Part shown: positions 8,939-17,689 of the stretch, piece after piece
How the letters are laid out: each line of letters opens with the position of its first letter
Position numbering within the stretch: the stretch's first letter is position 1
Origin: Williamsia herbipolensis
Lineage (GTDB): Bacteria > Actinomycetota > Actinomycetes > Mycobacteriales > Mycobacteriaceae
Reading direction: 5' to 3'
Assembly: GCF_000964005.1 (NCBI RefSeq)
Contig: NZ_JXYP01000029.1
Span: 62,001-126,000, forward strand
Length of the DNA stretch: 64,000 bases
The notes under the pieces: model-generated
Database searches by the model: none
What the model saw: the letters and a program-made list of their open reading frames with translations, nothing else
Told to the model about the DNA's origin: nothing
Translations under genes and position numbers: made by a program

Positions 8939-10201
8939 ATGCCACGCCTCCGCGAATCACCACGCGGAGTCATCGTCGCCTTTGCACTGCTGTCACTGGC
9001 ACTGTTCGCCTACGCGGCGACTGCTGGTTCCCCACTCCGTTTTCAAGACGAGTTGGATTACCGCGCTGTCGCGCACGCGATCGCAACCGGTAGGGGGTTC
9101 GCTTTCGAGGGGCACGCGAGTGCATATCGGCCTCCCACGTGGCCGCTTGTCCTTGCCCCCTTCATCGTCCTCGGACTCCCCATGCAGGCTCTGGTCCTCA
9201 TATCGCCGGCGCTGCTCATCGCGGCGGGTGTCTTCGGTGCCGCCATCGGGCTGCACGTCACCGGGAATCGTTGGGGTTCGGTTGCGGGGATAGCGGTGCT
9301 GGTCTATCCGCTCAACGCCTACGCATCGGCAACGCTGTACCCACAGGCTCTGGCCACCGCCCTCGTCCTCGCATTGGCTCTCTTCGGCCTGACTCTCGAC
9401 AGCAGGCGCAACGATCACGGCGGCGGCGCTGCGGTCATGATCGGCCTGGCGGGTGCCGCGCTGACGCTCGCCGTGCCCGTGCTCGGTTTCACGGCCGTCG
9501 CCATGATCGCCGCGATGGCGTGGAGGCGCAGAAGCCGGCGAGCACGTTTCGCCACCCTGTCCGTTCTCGCGTTCGCGCTACCGATCGCAGCGTGGACGAC
9601 CCGCAACTGGATTCAATTCCATAAGTTCATACCTGTCAGTTCTTCCAGTGGCTTGAATCTTCTCATTGGCAACAATCCGGCGGCCACACCCACTTCCGGG
9701 GTCGATGTCGACATCACCAGCTATCGCGAACGCCTGTCTTCGATCTTTCCTGAGCGGTTCGACGACATCTCCGCAGACGGCCGGTATCAGCACGCTGCGA
9801 TCGAGTGGATCACCGGCCACCCAGGAGACGCGGCCGTCCTGTTCCTGGGTAAAACAGCCAACTACTTCGTCCCCTACAACGCGCCGGTGACCGCAGCTCA
9901 GGGAAGCTCTCTTCAAGAGCTGATCGCCTACGCTGCTTTTGCCTTGCTGTTGGCAGGCGTCGCCTGCCGGATCGCTCTCCGCAAGTCGTTACCCGTCACG
10001 TTTCCCGAGAAGCTATGGCTGTGGCTGTTCGTGGCCAACGCGCCGGTGATGGCTGTCTTTTTCACCCGTGTTCGATTCCGCCAGCCGCTCGACGCGCTGC
10101 TCGCGGTCGAGTTCGCGGTCGGGATGGTTGTGCTGATCGCGGCGATCAGGGCCCATCGGAGCGGGTCGGCGAAGGGCGGGCAACGTGCGAGTCACCTATG
10201 A
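8939..10201 (+). CDS. GT-C type membrane glycosyltransferase (ArnT/PMT-like)
   Basis: A 420-residue membrane protein from the ATG at 8939; the in-frame ATG at 8921 is also possible, and an ATG at 8666 inside the opposing gene is unlikely. After the first membrane helix (10-28) comes FQDELDY at residues 35-41, the acidic loop that is catalytic in polyprenyl-phosphate-dependent GT-C enzymes, followed by SAYRPPTWPLVLAPF, the typical YRPP-x-P segment before helix 2. About nine or ten helices follow. Such enzymes take a sugar from a polyprenyl-phosphate carrier outside the membrane, so this one may modify the polymer after export. It starts a plus-strand operon and overlaps the next glycosyltransferase by 17 bases. 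Confidence 0.75.
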   Translation: MPRLRESPRGVIVAFALLSLALFAYAATAGSPLRFQDELDYRAVAHAIATGRGFAFEGHASAYRPPTWPLVLAPFIVLGLPMQALVLISPALLIAAGVFGAAIGLHVTGNRWGSVAGIAVLVYPLNAYASATLYPQALATALVLALALFGLTLDSRRNDHGGGAAVMIGLAGAALTLAVPVLGFTAVAMIAAMAWRRRSRRARFATLSVLAFALPIAAWTTRNWIQFHKFIPVSSSSGLNLLIGNNPAATPTSGVDVDITSYRERLSSIFPERFDDISADGRYQHAAIEWITGHPGDAAVLFLGKTANYFVPYNAPVTAAQGSSLQELIAYAAFALLLAGVACRIALRKSLPVTFPEKLWLWLFVANAPVMAVFFTRVRFRQPLDALLAVEFAVGMVVLIAAIRAHRSGSAKGGQRASHL

Positions 10202-11276
10202 CGACCAGATTTTCGTCAGTCAGCGTCGCGGCGGGATCTCGAGATACTTCAGCGAGCTGATCGACCAGTTCAGCACAAGTGAGGATTTCGGAGTCGAGCC
10301 GCTGTTGGATTTCCGCTTCACCGCCAACGAGCACCTCCTCGGAGTGCCCGGCACCGGGGTCCGATCAAGCCCGCTGCCCGCACGCCTCGACAAGGCGCGC
10401 CTGCTGCGCCAAGTGAACCGGTACACGTCGCGCCGGCGTCCAGCGGAAATCCTTCACCACACCTATTACATGCGCGACGCATTGTCCCGAAGCGCCCCTC
10501 GCAGGGTGTGCACCGTCTACGACATGATCCCCGAGCTCTTCCCCGAGAACTTTCCGCAGGGAAACCCCCATCAGGCCAAGCGCGCGGTGGTGGAAGCCTG
10601 CGACGCCGTCATCTGTATCTCGGACACAACGCGGCGTGATCTCGTCCGCATCTACGGCCCCATCGGCAAACCGGTGATCGTCACACCCCTCGCCGTCGGG
10701 GCCGACTTTCACCTCGCAAGTCGGCCACCGCCTCCGCGTCCGCAGGCAAGGCCGTACGTGCTGTTCGTAGGCCAACGCGGAACGTACAAGAACTTCACCG
10801 TGCTGGCGCGAGCCTTCCGCGACATCGCGCACGAGTTCCCGCGGCTGGACCTGCTGTGTGTGGGAGGAGGCCCCTTCACCGCAGATGAGGCCGCCGGTCT
10901 CGGCGAACTTCTCGTGAGCGGCCGAGTTCGGCAGACGCACGTGCCCGACGCCGCCCTCCCCAACATTTACCGCGACGCCCGCTGCTTCGTCTTTCCCTCT
11001 CGCTACGAGGGTTTCGGGCTTCCGGCGCTCGAAGCCATGGCAGCGGGGTGCCCGGTGATCGTTGCCGACAACGATTGCCTCGCCGAGGTCGTCGCCGATG
11101 CCGCGGCACGATTCGACGCCGACGATTCCGAAGCGCTCGCCGAATTGTTGCGAGTCGCGGCCGACGACGGCCCGTGGTCGACGGCGCTTCGGGAGAAGGG
11201 CCGCTCCCGCGCGCGCGCGTTCACCTGGGAAGCCACGGCCCTGGCGACAGCAGAGGTGTATCGACGTGTTCTGTGA
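10185..11276 (+). CDS. Glycosyltransferase family 4
   Basis: A 363-residue GT-B enzyme with a GTG start inside the end of the upstream gene. The N-terminus has FVSQRRGGISRYFSELI, the loop that binds acceptor and phosphate in mannosyl/rhamnosyl-type GT4 enzymes. The C-terminal half has YVLFVGQRGTYKNF (domain linker), SRYEGFGLPALEAMAAGCPV (E-x7-E) and a conserved EVVADAAARFDADD tail. It probably adds mannose or another hexose to the repeat unit; specificity is not readable. Position 2 of a five-gene plus-strand operon that continues with flippase and acyl-transfer genes. Confidence 0.9.
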   Translation: MRVTYDDQIFVSQRRGGISRYFSELIDQFSTSEDFGVEPLLDFRFTANEHLLGVPGTGVRSSPLPARLDKARLLRQVNRYTSRRRPAEILHHTYYMRDALSRSAPRRVCTVYDMIPELFPENFPQGNPHQAKRAVVEACDAVICISDTTRRDLVRIYGPIGKPVIVTPLAVGADFHLASRPPPPRPQARPYVLFVGQRGTYKNFTVLARAFRDIAHEFPRLDLLCVGGGPFTADEAAGLGELLVSGRVRQTHVPDAALPNIYRDARCFVFPSRYEGFGLPALEAMAAGCPVIVADNDCLAEVVADAAARFDADDSEALAELLRVAADDGPWSTALREKGRSRARAFTWEATALATAEVYRRVL

Positions 11277-11309
11277 AGCCGGGTACCCCCCGTCACCCGC
11301 GGGCGACCT

Positions 11310-12683
11310 ATGACCCGCGACGCGCCCGACCCTGTGGAACTACTACCCGGGGCGACCAGCTCGGGCGCGGTCAACCGCGCGATCGTCGCCGGATTCGGCG
11401 GCAAAATCGCCATGACCGTCCTCAACCTCCTCGTCGTCGCGATCGCCGCGCGATCGCTCGGTACGGCCGGATTCGGTGTCGTCGCCATCCTCACCGGCCT
11501 GGTCACCACGCTCGGCTTTCTCGATCTGGGGATCGGGAACAGCACCATCTCGACGATCTCTTCGAGTCTCTCCGCTGGAGACCTGTCCCGCGCGAGACGC
11601 GATATCGGCATCGCAGTGGTGACCACCGCGGCGATAGGGGCAGTGGTCGCTGTCGCCGGAACGCTGGTGGCACTAGCCGTACCCCGCGCGCTCCTCTTCG
11701 AGACTCCCGGCATCACCGATCTCGATCTACGGCTGTCGATCGTGGTGTTCGCACTCGCGCTCGGCATCGCCATCCCGGGAACCCTGGGCTCGCGGATCTG
11801 TCTTGCCCGTGAACGCGGCGCGGTCAACAACTGGTATCTGGTCGCGGGGGCGGCCGCCGGCGTCGCAGCGACCGGAATCTGCGCTCTTCTCAACGCGTCG
11901 CTGTGGCTCTTCGTGGTCGCGACCGTACTCGTGCCCACCATCGCGTTGGCGGTTCAAACCGGCGTCTACCTGTCGGTTGCCGCCGGTGCGATCTCGCCGC
12001 TCTGGGATGCGGTGTCGTGGAAAGCGGTTCGGGCCGTCGGTCATTCGAGTTTCTACTTCATGGTTCTCGGGGCCTGTTCAGCCGTGTCGTTCCAGACCAA
12101 CACCCTTGTGGTGGCCTACGTACTGGATTCCCGAGCCGCAGGCATTCTGGGGATCGCAACTCGCGCGTACTCACTCGTATCGACGCTGTTCGTCGGGGGC
12201 CTTCAGCAGAGTTGGGCGAGTTCGGCGAGGGCGATGGCACAGGGAAACATCACGTGGGTACGCGTGAACTTCTGGCGCGTCTTTCGCGTCACCGGTATCC
12301 CCGTCCTCGTGATCTCCGCGGTCCTCGTCGTCATCGGTCGTCCGGTGATCGAGCTGTGGGCGGGCGGGGACTCGATTCCACCGCTCGCGCTTCTGGTCGC
12401 CTTGGCGGCGTGGACCTGCTACAGCTTCGTGATGACGCAGATCAGCTTCCTGCTCAACGCCGCTGACGTGTTGCGTCCGCAGGCGATCCTCTCTGCCGTA
12501 CTGCTTATCGCGACAATTCCACTGTCTGTCTATATGACCCGGCACTTGGGACTGGAGGGCTCCACATTGGCGATGCTCCTCGCGCATCTCTGCATCGCCG
12601 GGTTCCCCTTCGTTGTGATGGGCCGCAATGTCCTACGCCGACCCGATGGTATTCCGCAACGAAACTCCTGGAGCGCCACATGA
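11310..12683 (+). CDS. Wzx-type polysaccharide flippase (MOP superfamily)
   Basis: A 457-residue polytopic protein with about twelve to fourteen hydrophobic segments across the whole length. The N-terminal stretch FGGKIAMTVLNLLVVAIAAR and LGTAGFGVVAILTGLVTTLG is typical of the Wzx/RfbX branch of the MOP superfamily. These proteins move the undecaprenyl-diphosphate-linked repeat unit to the outer face for polymerisation. It starts at an ATG 33 bases after the preceding glycosyltransferase and its stop overlaps the next ATG (ATGA), so it is translationally coupled to the acetyltransferase. With the Wzy-like and Wzz-like proteins of the divergent operon it completes a Wzx/Wzy export set. Confidence 0.85.
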   Translation: MTRDAPDPVELLPGATSSGAVNRAIVAGFGGKIAMTVLNLLVVAIAARSLGTAGFGVVAILTGLVTTLGFLDLGIGNSTISTISSSLSAGDLSRARRDIGIAVVTTAAIGAVVAVAGTLVALAVPRALLFETPGITDLDLRLSIVVFALALGIAIPGTLGSRICLARERGAVNNWYLVAGAAAGVAATGICALLNASLWLFVVATVLVPTIALAVQTGVYLSVAAGAISPLWDAVSWKAVRAVGHSSFYFMVLGACSAVSFQTNTLVVAYVLDSRAAGILGIATRAYSLVSTLFVGGLQQSWASSARAMAQGNITWVRVNFWRVFRVTGIPVLVISAVLVVIGRPVIELWAGGDSIPPLALLVALAAWTCYSFVMTQISFLLNAADVLRPQAILSAVLLIATIPLSVYMTRHLGLEGSTLAMLLAHLCIAGFPFVVMGRNVLRRPDGIPQRNSWSAT

Positions 12684-13228
12684 CGAACCCCCCGGCGCTC
12701 GCGGCCGACCAACTCTGGCCCACCACCTCGACCGTGCGCGAGTTCATCAGACGCGACCGCGCCGCCAATCCGCGAGACCCGAAGGCGCAACTGGTACTCG
12801 TTCTCCTACGCGCCTGCCAGGTGGTGATGCGCGATCGCCGGAATCCGACACTGCCGGGGAAGGTGCTCAGCGCCGCGTATCGCGCGCTGACCGAGATGGT
12901 GTTCGGTATCGAATTGCGACCCAAGACCCGTGTGGGGCCGGGCGTGAGCATCTATCACGGCTACGGATTGGTAGTTAACGATCAGTGCGTCATCGGCTCC
13001 GACGTGAAGCTACGGAACGGCGTGACCATCGGACACGCACATGAGGGCGGACCGGTGCCGACCATCGGCGACGGTGTGTCGTTCGGCGCCGGCGCTATAG
13101 CCCTCGGAGGAATCACCATCGGAGGGGGAGCGACCATCGCAGCAGGTGCCGTCGTGGTCAAGAGCATTCCTGACGGGGCCACAGCAATCGGGAATCCCGC
13201 CACCGTCCGGCCCTCGCCGATGCGATGA
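12680..13228 (+). CDS. Left-handed beta-helix acetyltransferase (CysE/WcaB-like)
   Basis: A 182-residue serine-acetyltransferase-like protein. An alpha-helical N-terminal segment (residues 1-75) is followed by hexapeptide repeats from about 80: GPGVSIYHGYGLVVN, IGSDVKLRNGVTIGHAHEGG, IGDGVSFGAGAIALGG, IGGGATIAAGAVV. The catalytic histidine is probably in YHGYG or GHAHEG. In a polysaccharide cluster this type (WcaB-like) usually O-acetylates a sugar of the repeat unit using acetyl-CoA. A metabolic serine acetyltransferase would normally sit beside cysK, which is absent. The ATG overlaps the flippase stop. Confidence 0.85.
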   Translation: MTNPPALAADQLWPTTSTVREFIRRDRAANPRDPKAQLVLVLLRACQVVMRDRRNPTLPGKVLSAAYRALTEMVFGIELRPKTRVGPGVSIYHGYGLVVNDQCVIGSDVKLRNGVTIGHAHEGGPVPTIGDGVSFGAGAIALGGITIGGGATIAAGAVVVKSIPDGATAIGNPATVRPSPMR

Positions 13229-13270
13229 TTCGCCAGGCCAAACTACCTATTCAGTAGCTAGAATCACGCG

Positions 13271-14431
13271 ATGGCAGCGATCGTCGGTTCGGACAGACCA
13301 CACATCCGGCATCTGACCGGGCTACGTGCCATTGCCGCTTTCGCCGTCATCACGGTTCATTATCAAGAGATCCTCTACGCCCTCGCACCCATTACTCGGC
13401 ACGCGACAAAGCTGATCAACGGCGGAGGGCTGGGTGTGATGGTGTTCTTCACCCTCAGCGGTTTCATCATCGCCTATACCTATCTCGATCGACTCCATCC
13501 GTTCTCCTGGCCCGAATACGGCAGGTTCATGTGGGCGCGGTTCGCCCGTATGTACCCGATCCACCTCACTGTGCTGCTCGGGATTCTCGTGCTCTGGCTC
13601 GTTGCAGGTCGTGTGGGTGTCACACTCCCCAACCCCGAGTACTACCGCGCGAGTTCTTTCGCCGTGAATCTGGCACTGCTTCAGGGGGCCTTCCCGGCGA
13701 ACCCATGGAACGCGCCGGCGTGGACACTCACCTATGAGATGGCCGCCTACATAGCTTTCCCACTGCTCGCAGCACTACTGGTGAGGATCCGGTCGGTCTC
13801 CCAGGCCTACACAGGCGCCACGATCGTCGCACTCGCCGGCACCGGAGCGCTCATCGGCGCCTACAGCTATACCGGCAACCAGAACATCGGCGGGCCGATG
13901 TTCTGGATTCACGTCGCCACCGAGTTCGCCTGCGGCGCACTCATGTACGTCGGCTGGCAGAAGGCAGGATTTGGTGTGTCGATCCGGTGGGACGTCGCGG
14001 GCGTGATCGGAGCCGTCGCGCTTGCGGTGGTTCTGTGGGAACGCGGGGATTCGATCACCTTGCAGCTCGCGGTGGTTCCACTGGCCATCTTCAGCGTGAT
14101 GGCGGTGGCAGGCTCATCCGGTCCCCTGCGTGGCTTCCTCAGCTCCCGCCCGCTCGAGTGGCTCGGGCGCATCTCCTTCTCGCTGTACCTTCTGCATGTG
14201 ACCTGTCGTAGCGTTCTACGACAGCTCATCGACCCGAACGATTTCGTTGATTCGTCGCTGGTCGTACGTCTGGGCGTCATCATTTTGTTCTTCGGCGCAT
14301 CTGTGGTCTGCGGCGCTCTTCTGTACCACCTTGTCGAGGAGCCCGCCCGAAAGTGGCTACGGAACTGGCTGGCTCGGAGAACAGCCGCGCAGGCCGCCCC
14401 GGTTGACCGAGAAGCGACCGCTCAGAGGTGA
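13271..14431 (+). CDS. Acyltransferase family 3 (OafA-like) membrane protein
   Basis: A 386-residue protein with about ten membrane helices. The start region HIRHLTGLRAIAAFAVITVH is the Acyl_transf_3 signature, with the conserved R and H that are needed in OafA-type enzymes, and GVMVFFTLSGFIIAYTYLDR and FMWARFARMYPIHLTVLLG follow in the family order. It would move an acetyl or other short acyl group across the membrane onto the glycan. It has no SGNH domain, so it may work with the separate SGNH protein at 17690. Its TGA overlaps the GTG of the FkbM gene. Confidence 0.88.
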   Translation: MAAIVGSDRPHIRHLTGLRAIAAFAVITVHYQEILYALAPITRHATKLINGGGLGVMVFFTLSGFIIAYTYLDRLHPFSWPEYGRFMWARFARMYPIHLTVLLGILVLWLVAGRVGVTLPNPEYYRASSFAVNLALLQGAFPANPWNAPAWTLTYEMAAYIAFPLLAALLVRIRSVSQAYTGATIVALAGTGALIGAYSYTGNQNIGGPMFWIHVATEFACGALMYVGWQKAGFGVSIRWDVAGVIGAVALAVVLWERGDSITLQLAVVPLAIFSVMAVAGSSGPLRGFLSSRPLEWLGRISFSLYLLHVTCRSVLRQLIDPNDFVDSSLVVRLGVIILFFGASVVCGALLYHLVEEPARKWLRNWLARRTAAQAAPVDREATAQR

Positions 14432-15360
14432 ACCACTCACGAGCTGCCGGCCTCCTGATGAATCTCCTGGCCGCTGAGATTTCCGCATCCGATCGCGCCG
14501 TCGTGCGAAAACTGCTGAGCCTTCTCCGGAGAACGGTTGTCAAACTCCATGATCCGCCGATCTCGTACCGCCTCGACAGGGTCGACATCCTCATACCTCT
14601 GAGCCACGACCTGCCGATCAACCGGGCCTTCTTCCCGAAGTATTCGGCCAACTTGGGGGTGGCCGCCGCCGGCATCAGCCGGGTCCGCAATTTGGACCGC
14701 CCACTGCGCGTCATCGATATCGGGGCGAACGTCGGCGATTCTGTCGCCATCATCGAAAGCCACACCGCAACAGAGGCTCTCTGCGTCGAAGGCGACCCGG
14801 TGTACCTCCCCTACCTGGCCTGGAACGCCTCGGCGTTTCGATCGGTGGCGATCGAGAACTGCTACATAGCCTCTGCAGATGTCGAACTCGCGACCACCTC
14901 TGTCAATCGAGGCGCCGGGACCGCACGACTGGTCACCGAGTCGACTGCTGCAGAGTCGATCCCCGTGCGCACCATCACCCAGATCCTGCAGGATCACGTG
15001 CAGTTCGCCGATGCCGATCTCGTGAAGATCGACACCGACGGACACGACGTCGGCATCATACGATCGATGTCGCCCTGGCTTAACGCGGCGCATCCTGTCG
15101 TGTTCTTCGAGTTCGACCCCCGGCTCACCGAGGAGGTGAGCGGACACGACGCCGCGGCGATCTTCCACGAACTCGAGGAGCTCGGCTATCCGGAGGTCGC
15201 CGTCTACGACAACCTCGGAGCGATGGTGGGCAGATTCGCCTCCGGCGACCCCAGTCTGCTCGAGATGAGCTCGACTCTCGGCAAACCTGGACAGCCGCCC
15301 TATTGGGACGTCGTAGCCGTGTCCTCGGCGGACCGTGAAGTCCTCGACACTCTCCGCTGA
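14428..15360 (+). CDS. FkbM family SAM-dependent methyltransferase
   Basis: A 310-residue protein starting at a GTG that overlaps the previous stop. The Rossmann-type SAM motif is RVIDIGANVGDSVAII near residue 95, followed by CVEGDP as the acidic loop and VKIDTDGHDVGIIR (motif with the conserved DxDG of FkbM enzymes) near 200. FkbM-type enzymes O-methylate hydroxyls; in glycan loci they methylate sugars, sometimes capping the chain. Last gene of the plus-strand operon; it converges with the glycosyltransferase at 15368 with 7 bases between the stops. Confidence 0.88.
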   Translation: MNHSRAAGLLMNLLAAEISASDRAVVRKLLSLLRRTVVKLHDPPISYRLDRVDILIPLSHDLPINRAFFPKYSANLGVAAAGISRVRNLDRPLRVIDIGANVGDSVAIIESHTATEALCVEGDPVYLPYLAWNASAFRSVAIENCYIASADVELATTSVNRGAGTARLVTESTAAESIPVRTITQILQDHVQFADADLVKIDTDGHDVGIIRSMSPWLNAAHPVVFFEFDPRLTEEVSGHDAAAIFHELEELGYPEVAVYDNLGAMVGRFASGDPSLLEMSSTLGKPGQPPYWDVVAVSSADREVLDTLR

Positions 15361-15367
15361 GGCCGGC

Positions 15368-16570
15368 TCACGATGCCCACGGCTGCGCATCGATCACCGC
15401 GGCGAGGCGATCACGAAAGCTCTGTGCGCCGAACTCCCGCTGTGCCGTCGCGAACGCGTTGTCTGCTCGCGCTTGCGCACCCTCTGGATCGGTGAGCACC
15501 TCACGCAGCTTCTCTGCGAGATCATCGGCGTCACCGGGCACGAAGAGCAGACCGTTTTCCCGGTCCGACACCACCTCCGGGATCCCGTTGATACGACTGG
15601 CCACAATCGGCGCACGTGAAAACATCGCCTGCGACACCACCGTTGGCAGATTGTCGTACCACTCAGAGGGAACGACGAAGATCCCGGCAGACCTCAGTTC
15701 ATCCCATACCTGCTCGCCGTACCGGCTACCCAGCCAGACGACGTTGGCCAGACGTAGACGCTGGGCGTACGCCTGCGCCTCGTCGAGATGGTCACCGACC
15801 CCGACGATTCGGAAGGTCACGTCTGGATCGCTCACCTGAAGCCGGCCGGCGGCGTCGAGCAGCGTGAAGATGCCCTTCTCTCGAACGATGCGCCCGACGA
15901 ACAGAACTGTTCGGCCACGCCCGTTCGGGGCCGGGACGTCCTCGGGCGGTTTCGGCGCCCGCACCCGAACTGTGATGCGTGGATGCGCCGCCAGCCACGG
16001 ACGAAGCTTCTCGATGAGGAAGTCTGTCGAGGGTAGGTAGGTCTGGGCCCCCCACCGCCACAGCCCGAGCACCTTCCACAAGCGGAGACTCGAGGCGAGC
16101 AGCGCTGATTGGATCCGGCTCCCGCGGTAGCACCGATAGCGGACCGCGTTCGTGAAACTCCCACCGAGACAGCGCTCGCAGATCGAGCCCTCGGTGAAGA
16201 GGATGCCGTTGGCGCACATCACTCGGTAGTTGAGGAGCCGTTGCATGACGGGAACACGCGCGAGTCGGAGTGCGACGTACACCGAGGGTGACAGGAGCGG
16301 GAAGACGTTCTGCACGATCGCGACATCGGGGCCGAATCTTCGAGCGGCCCGGAACACTCGCACGAAGCTTGCCGGGTTGAAGTAGATGGACACGAGCAGA
16401 TAGGGAGCGAACACCATGCGCCGCAGACGTGACGACGGGATCTCGTCGTTGTGTTTCGTCAACACCAACGTCTCGTGCCCGAGGTCGTCGAGTGCGGCAA
16501 CAGTCTCCTCGAAGGCGTTGTCCTCTCCGGCGTAGAGCTGATAGAAGTTGTGAATCAACAGTATTCGCAT
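15368..16570 (-). CDS. Glycosyltransferase family 4
   Basis: A 400-residue GT-B enzyme. The ATG at 16570 is chosen because it overlaps the stop of the epimerase gene in a TGATG junction and gives the canonical start MRILLIHNFYQLYAGEDNAF; a longer start at 16615 is less likely. A Cys-rich segment (CANGILFTEGSICERCLGG) lies near residue 145, a feature seen in some GT4 enzymes. The C-terminal half has VLFVGRIVREKGIFTLLDAA and PTVVSQAMFSRAPIVASRIN, where the usual EAM is QAM: the second Glu of the E-x7-E pair is replaced by Gln. Donor and acceptor are unknown. Co-transcribed with the epimerase. Confidence 0.87.
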   Translation of the reverse strand: MRILLIHNFYQLYAGEDNAFEETVAALDDLGHETLVLTKHNDEIPSSRLRRMVFAPYLLVSIYFNPASFVRVFRAARRFGPDVAIVQNVFPLLSPSVYVALRLARVPVMQRLLNYRVMCANGILFTEGSICERCLGGSFTNAVRYRCYRGSRIQSALLASSLRLWKVLGLWRWGAQTYLPSTDFLIEKLRPWLAAHPRITVRVRAPKPPEDVPAPNGRGRTVLFVGRIVREKGIFTLLDAAGRLQVSDPDVTFRIVGVGDHLDEAQAYAQRLRLANVVWLGSRYGEQVWDELRSAGIFVVPSEWYDNLPTVVSQAMFSRAPIVASRINGIPEVVSDRENGLLFVPGDADDLAEKLREVLTDPEGAQARADNAFATAQREFGAQSFRDRLAAVIDAQPWAS

Positions 16571-17511
16571 CAGTGTGTCCGAACCTGCGCCGTGTCGGAT
16601 TGCATCCAATTCCACACGTTCGCCACACCCGTCGAGAAAGGCGTATCGGCAACCATTCCGAAGTCTGTGGCCAGCCGCGAGCAGTCGAGAACCACGTGTT
16701 GAACGAACGAGCTGGGGACCGGCCTCCGGGTCAGTTCCGCCGAATACCCCGTCACCGCCTCGATAGCCGAGATCACCTCCAGCACAGTCATTCCCACGCC
16801 TGACCCGCAGTTGTACAGATCGTGCGGCAGATCAGGTGTATCGAAGATCGACGCCATGCACGTCACGAGGTCACGAACATATATGTAGTCGCGCACCATG
16901 TCGCCTTCGCCCATGACGGTGAGCGGCCGACCCGACACCAGCAGATCGAGAAAGGTGGGCACGATGCCGAACTGGCCGTTCTTGGAGGCCTGGCCCTCAC
17001 CGTAGACGTTGGAGATCCGGAGGCTCAGCGAGTCGAGTCCGTGGCGAGCCCTGAAGTAGCGGAGGTAGCTCTCGATGGCACTCTTACCGATCGCGTAGGG
17101 CGACAGCGGCTCTATCCGATCCGTCTCGGAATGTCGTTCTCGCTGGACATCTCCATAGATCGCTCCGCCGGTGGACGCATAGATGACCCGTCTGACCCCT
17201 TGTTCGACGCATGCCTCCAACAACAGGACCGACATGCGAACGTTCGTCTCCACGTCGATGAACGGGTTCTCATCCGAGCTGGCGGGCGTGGTCAGGGAGA
17301 TCAGATGGAAGACGTAGTCCGCTCCGGTGATCGCCTCGTTGATCGTGCTGCGGTCCAAGAAGTCGCCAACAACGTGCCTGAATACGTCGGAATCCGGGTG
17401 TGGGGCACGTCGTCGTCCGAAGGTGGTCACGTGGTGGCCACGCGCGAGAAGTTCGTTCACGAGATGAGTTCCGATGAATCCCGACCCGCCCAGCACTGCG
17501 CACCGCGTCAT
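16570..17511 (-). CDS. NAD-dependent sugar epimerase/dehydratase
   Basis: A 313-residue extended SDR protein. The ATG at 17511 is chosen because GGAGG lies 9 bases upstream and the Rossmann motif GGSGFIGTHLVN then starts at residue 7. The active-site residues are in VIYASTGGAIYGD (Ser/Thr) and YAIGKSAIESYLR (Y-x3-K). It resembles UDP-glucose 4-epimerase and related UDP-sugar epimerases, so it probably supplies UDP-galactose or a relative to the neighbouring glycosyltransferases. Exact reaction is not certain from the motifs. First gene of a two-gene operon; divergent from the SGNH gene. Confidence 0.87.
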   Translation of the reverse strand: MTRCAVLGGSGFIGTHLVNELLARGHHVTTFGRRRAPHPDSDVFRHVVGDFLDRSTINEAITGADYVFHLISLTTPASSDENPFIDVETNVRMSVLLLEACVEQGVRRVIYASTGGAIYGDVQRERHSETDRIEPLSPYAIGKSAIESYLRYFRARHGLDSLSLRISNVYGEGQASKNGQFGIVPTFLDLLVSGRPLTVMGEGDMVRDYIYVRDLVTCMASIFDTPDLPHDLYNCGSGVGMTVLEVISAIEAVTGYSAELTRRPVPSSFVQHVVLDCSRLATDFGMVADTPFSTGVANVWNWMQSDTAQVRTH

Positions 17512-17689
17512 CTGTGTCGTCCTCCGTTCGCCCATGCAGACGCCGAGTGATCCGCCAGCGCTTCGGGTGTTCTGAGGCTACGCGCCGGGTCTCCAGTGCG
17601 GCGCCCATCGGGCGCACCTCATCCGTGTGGTCTGTCCGATGGACAGTTTTCGAGATGTCGAACCGTGCTGCATAGGTGACGATTCATCC

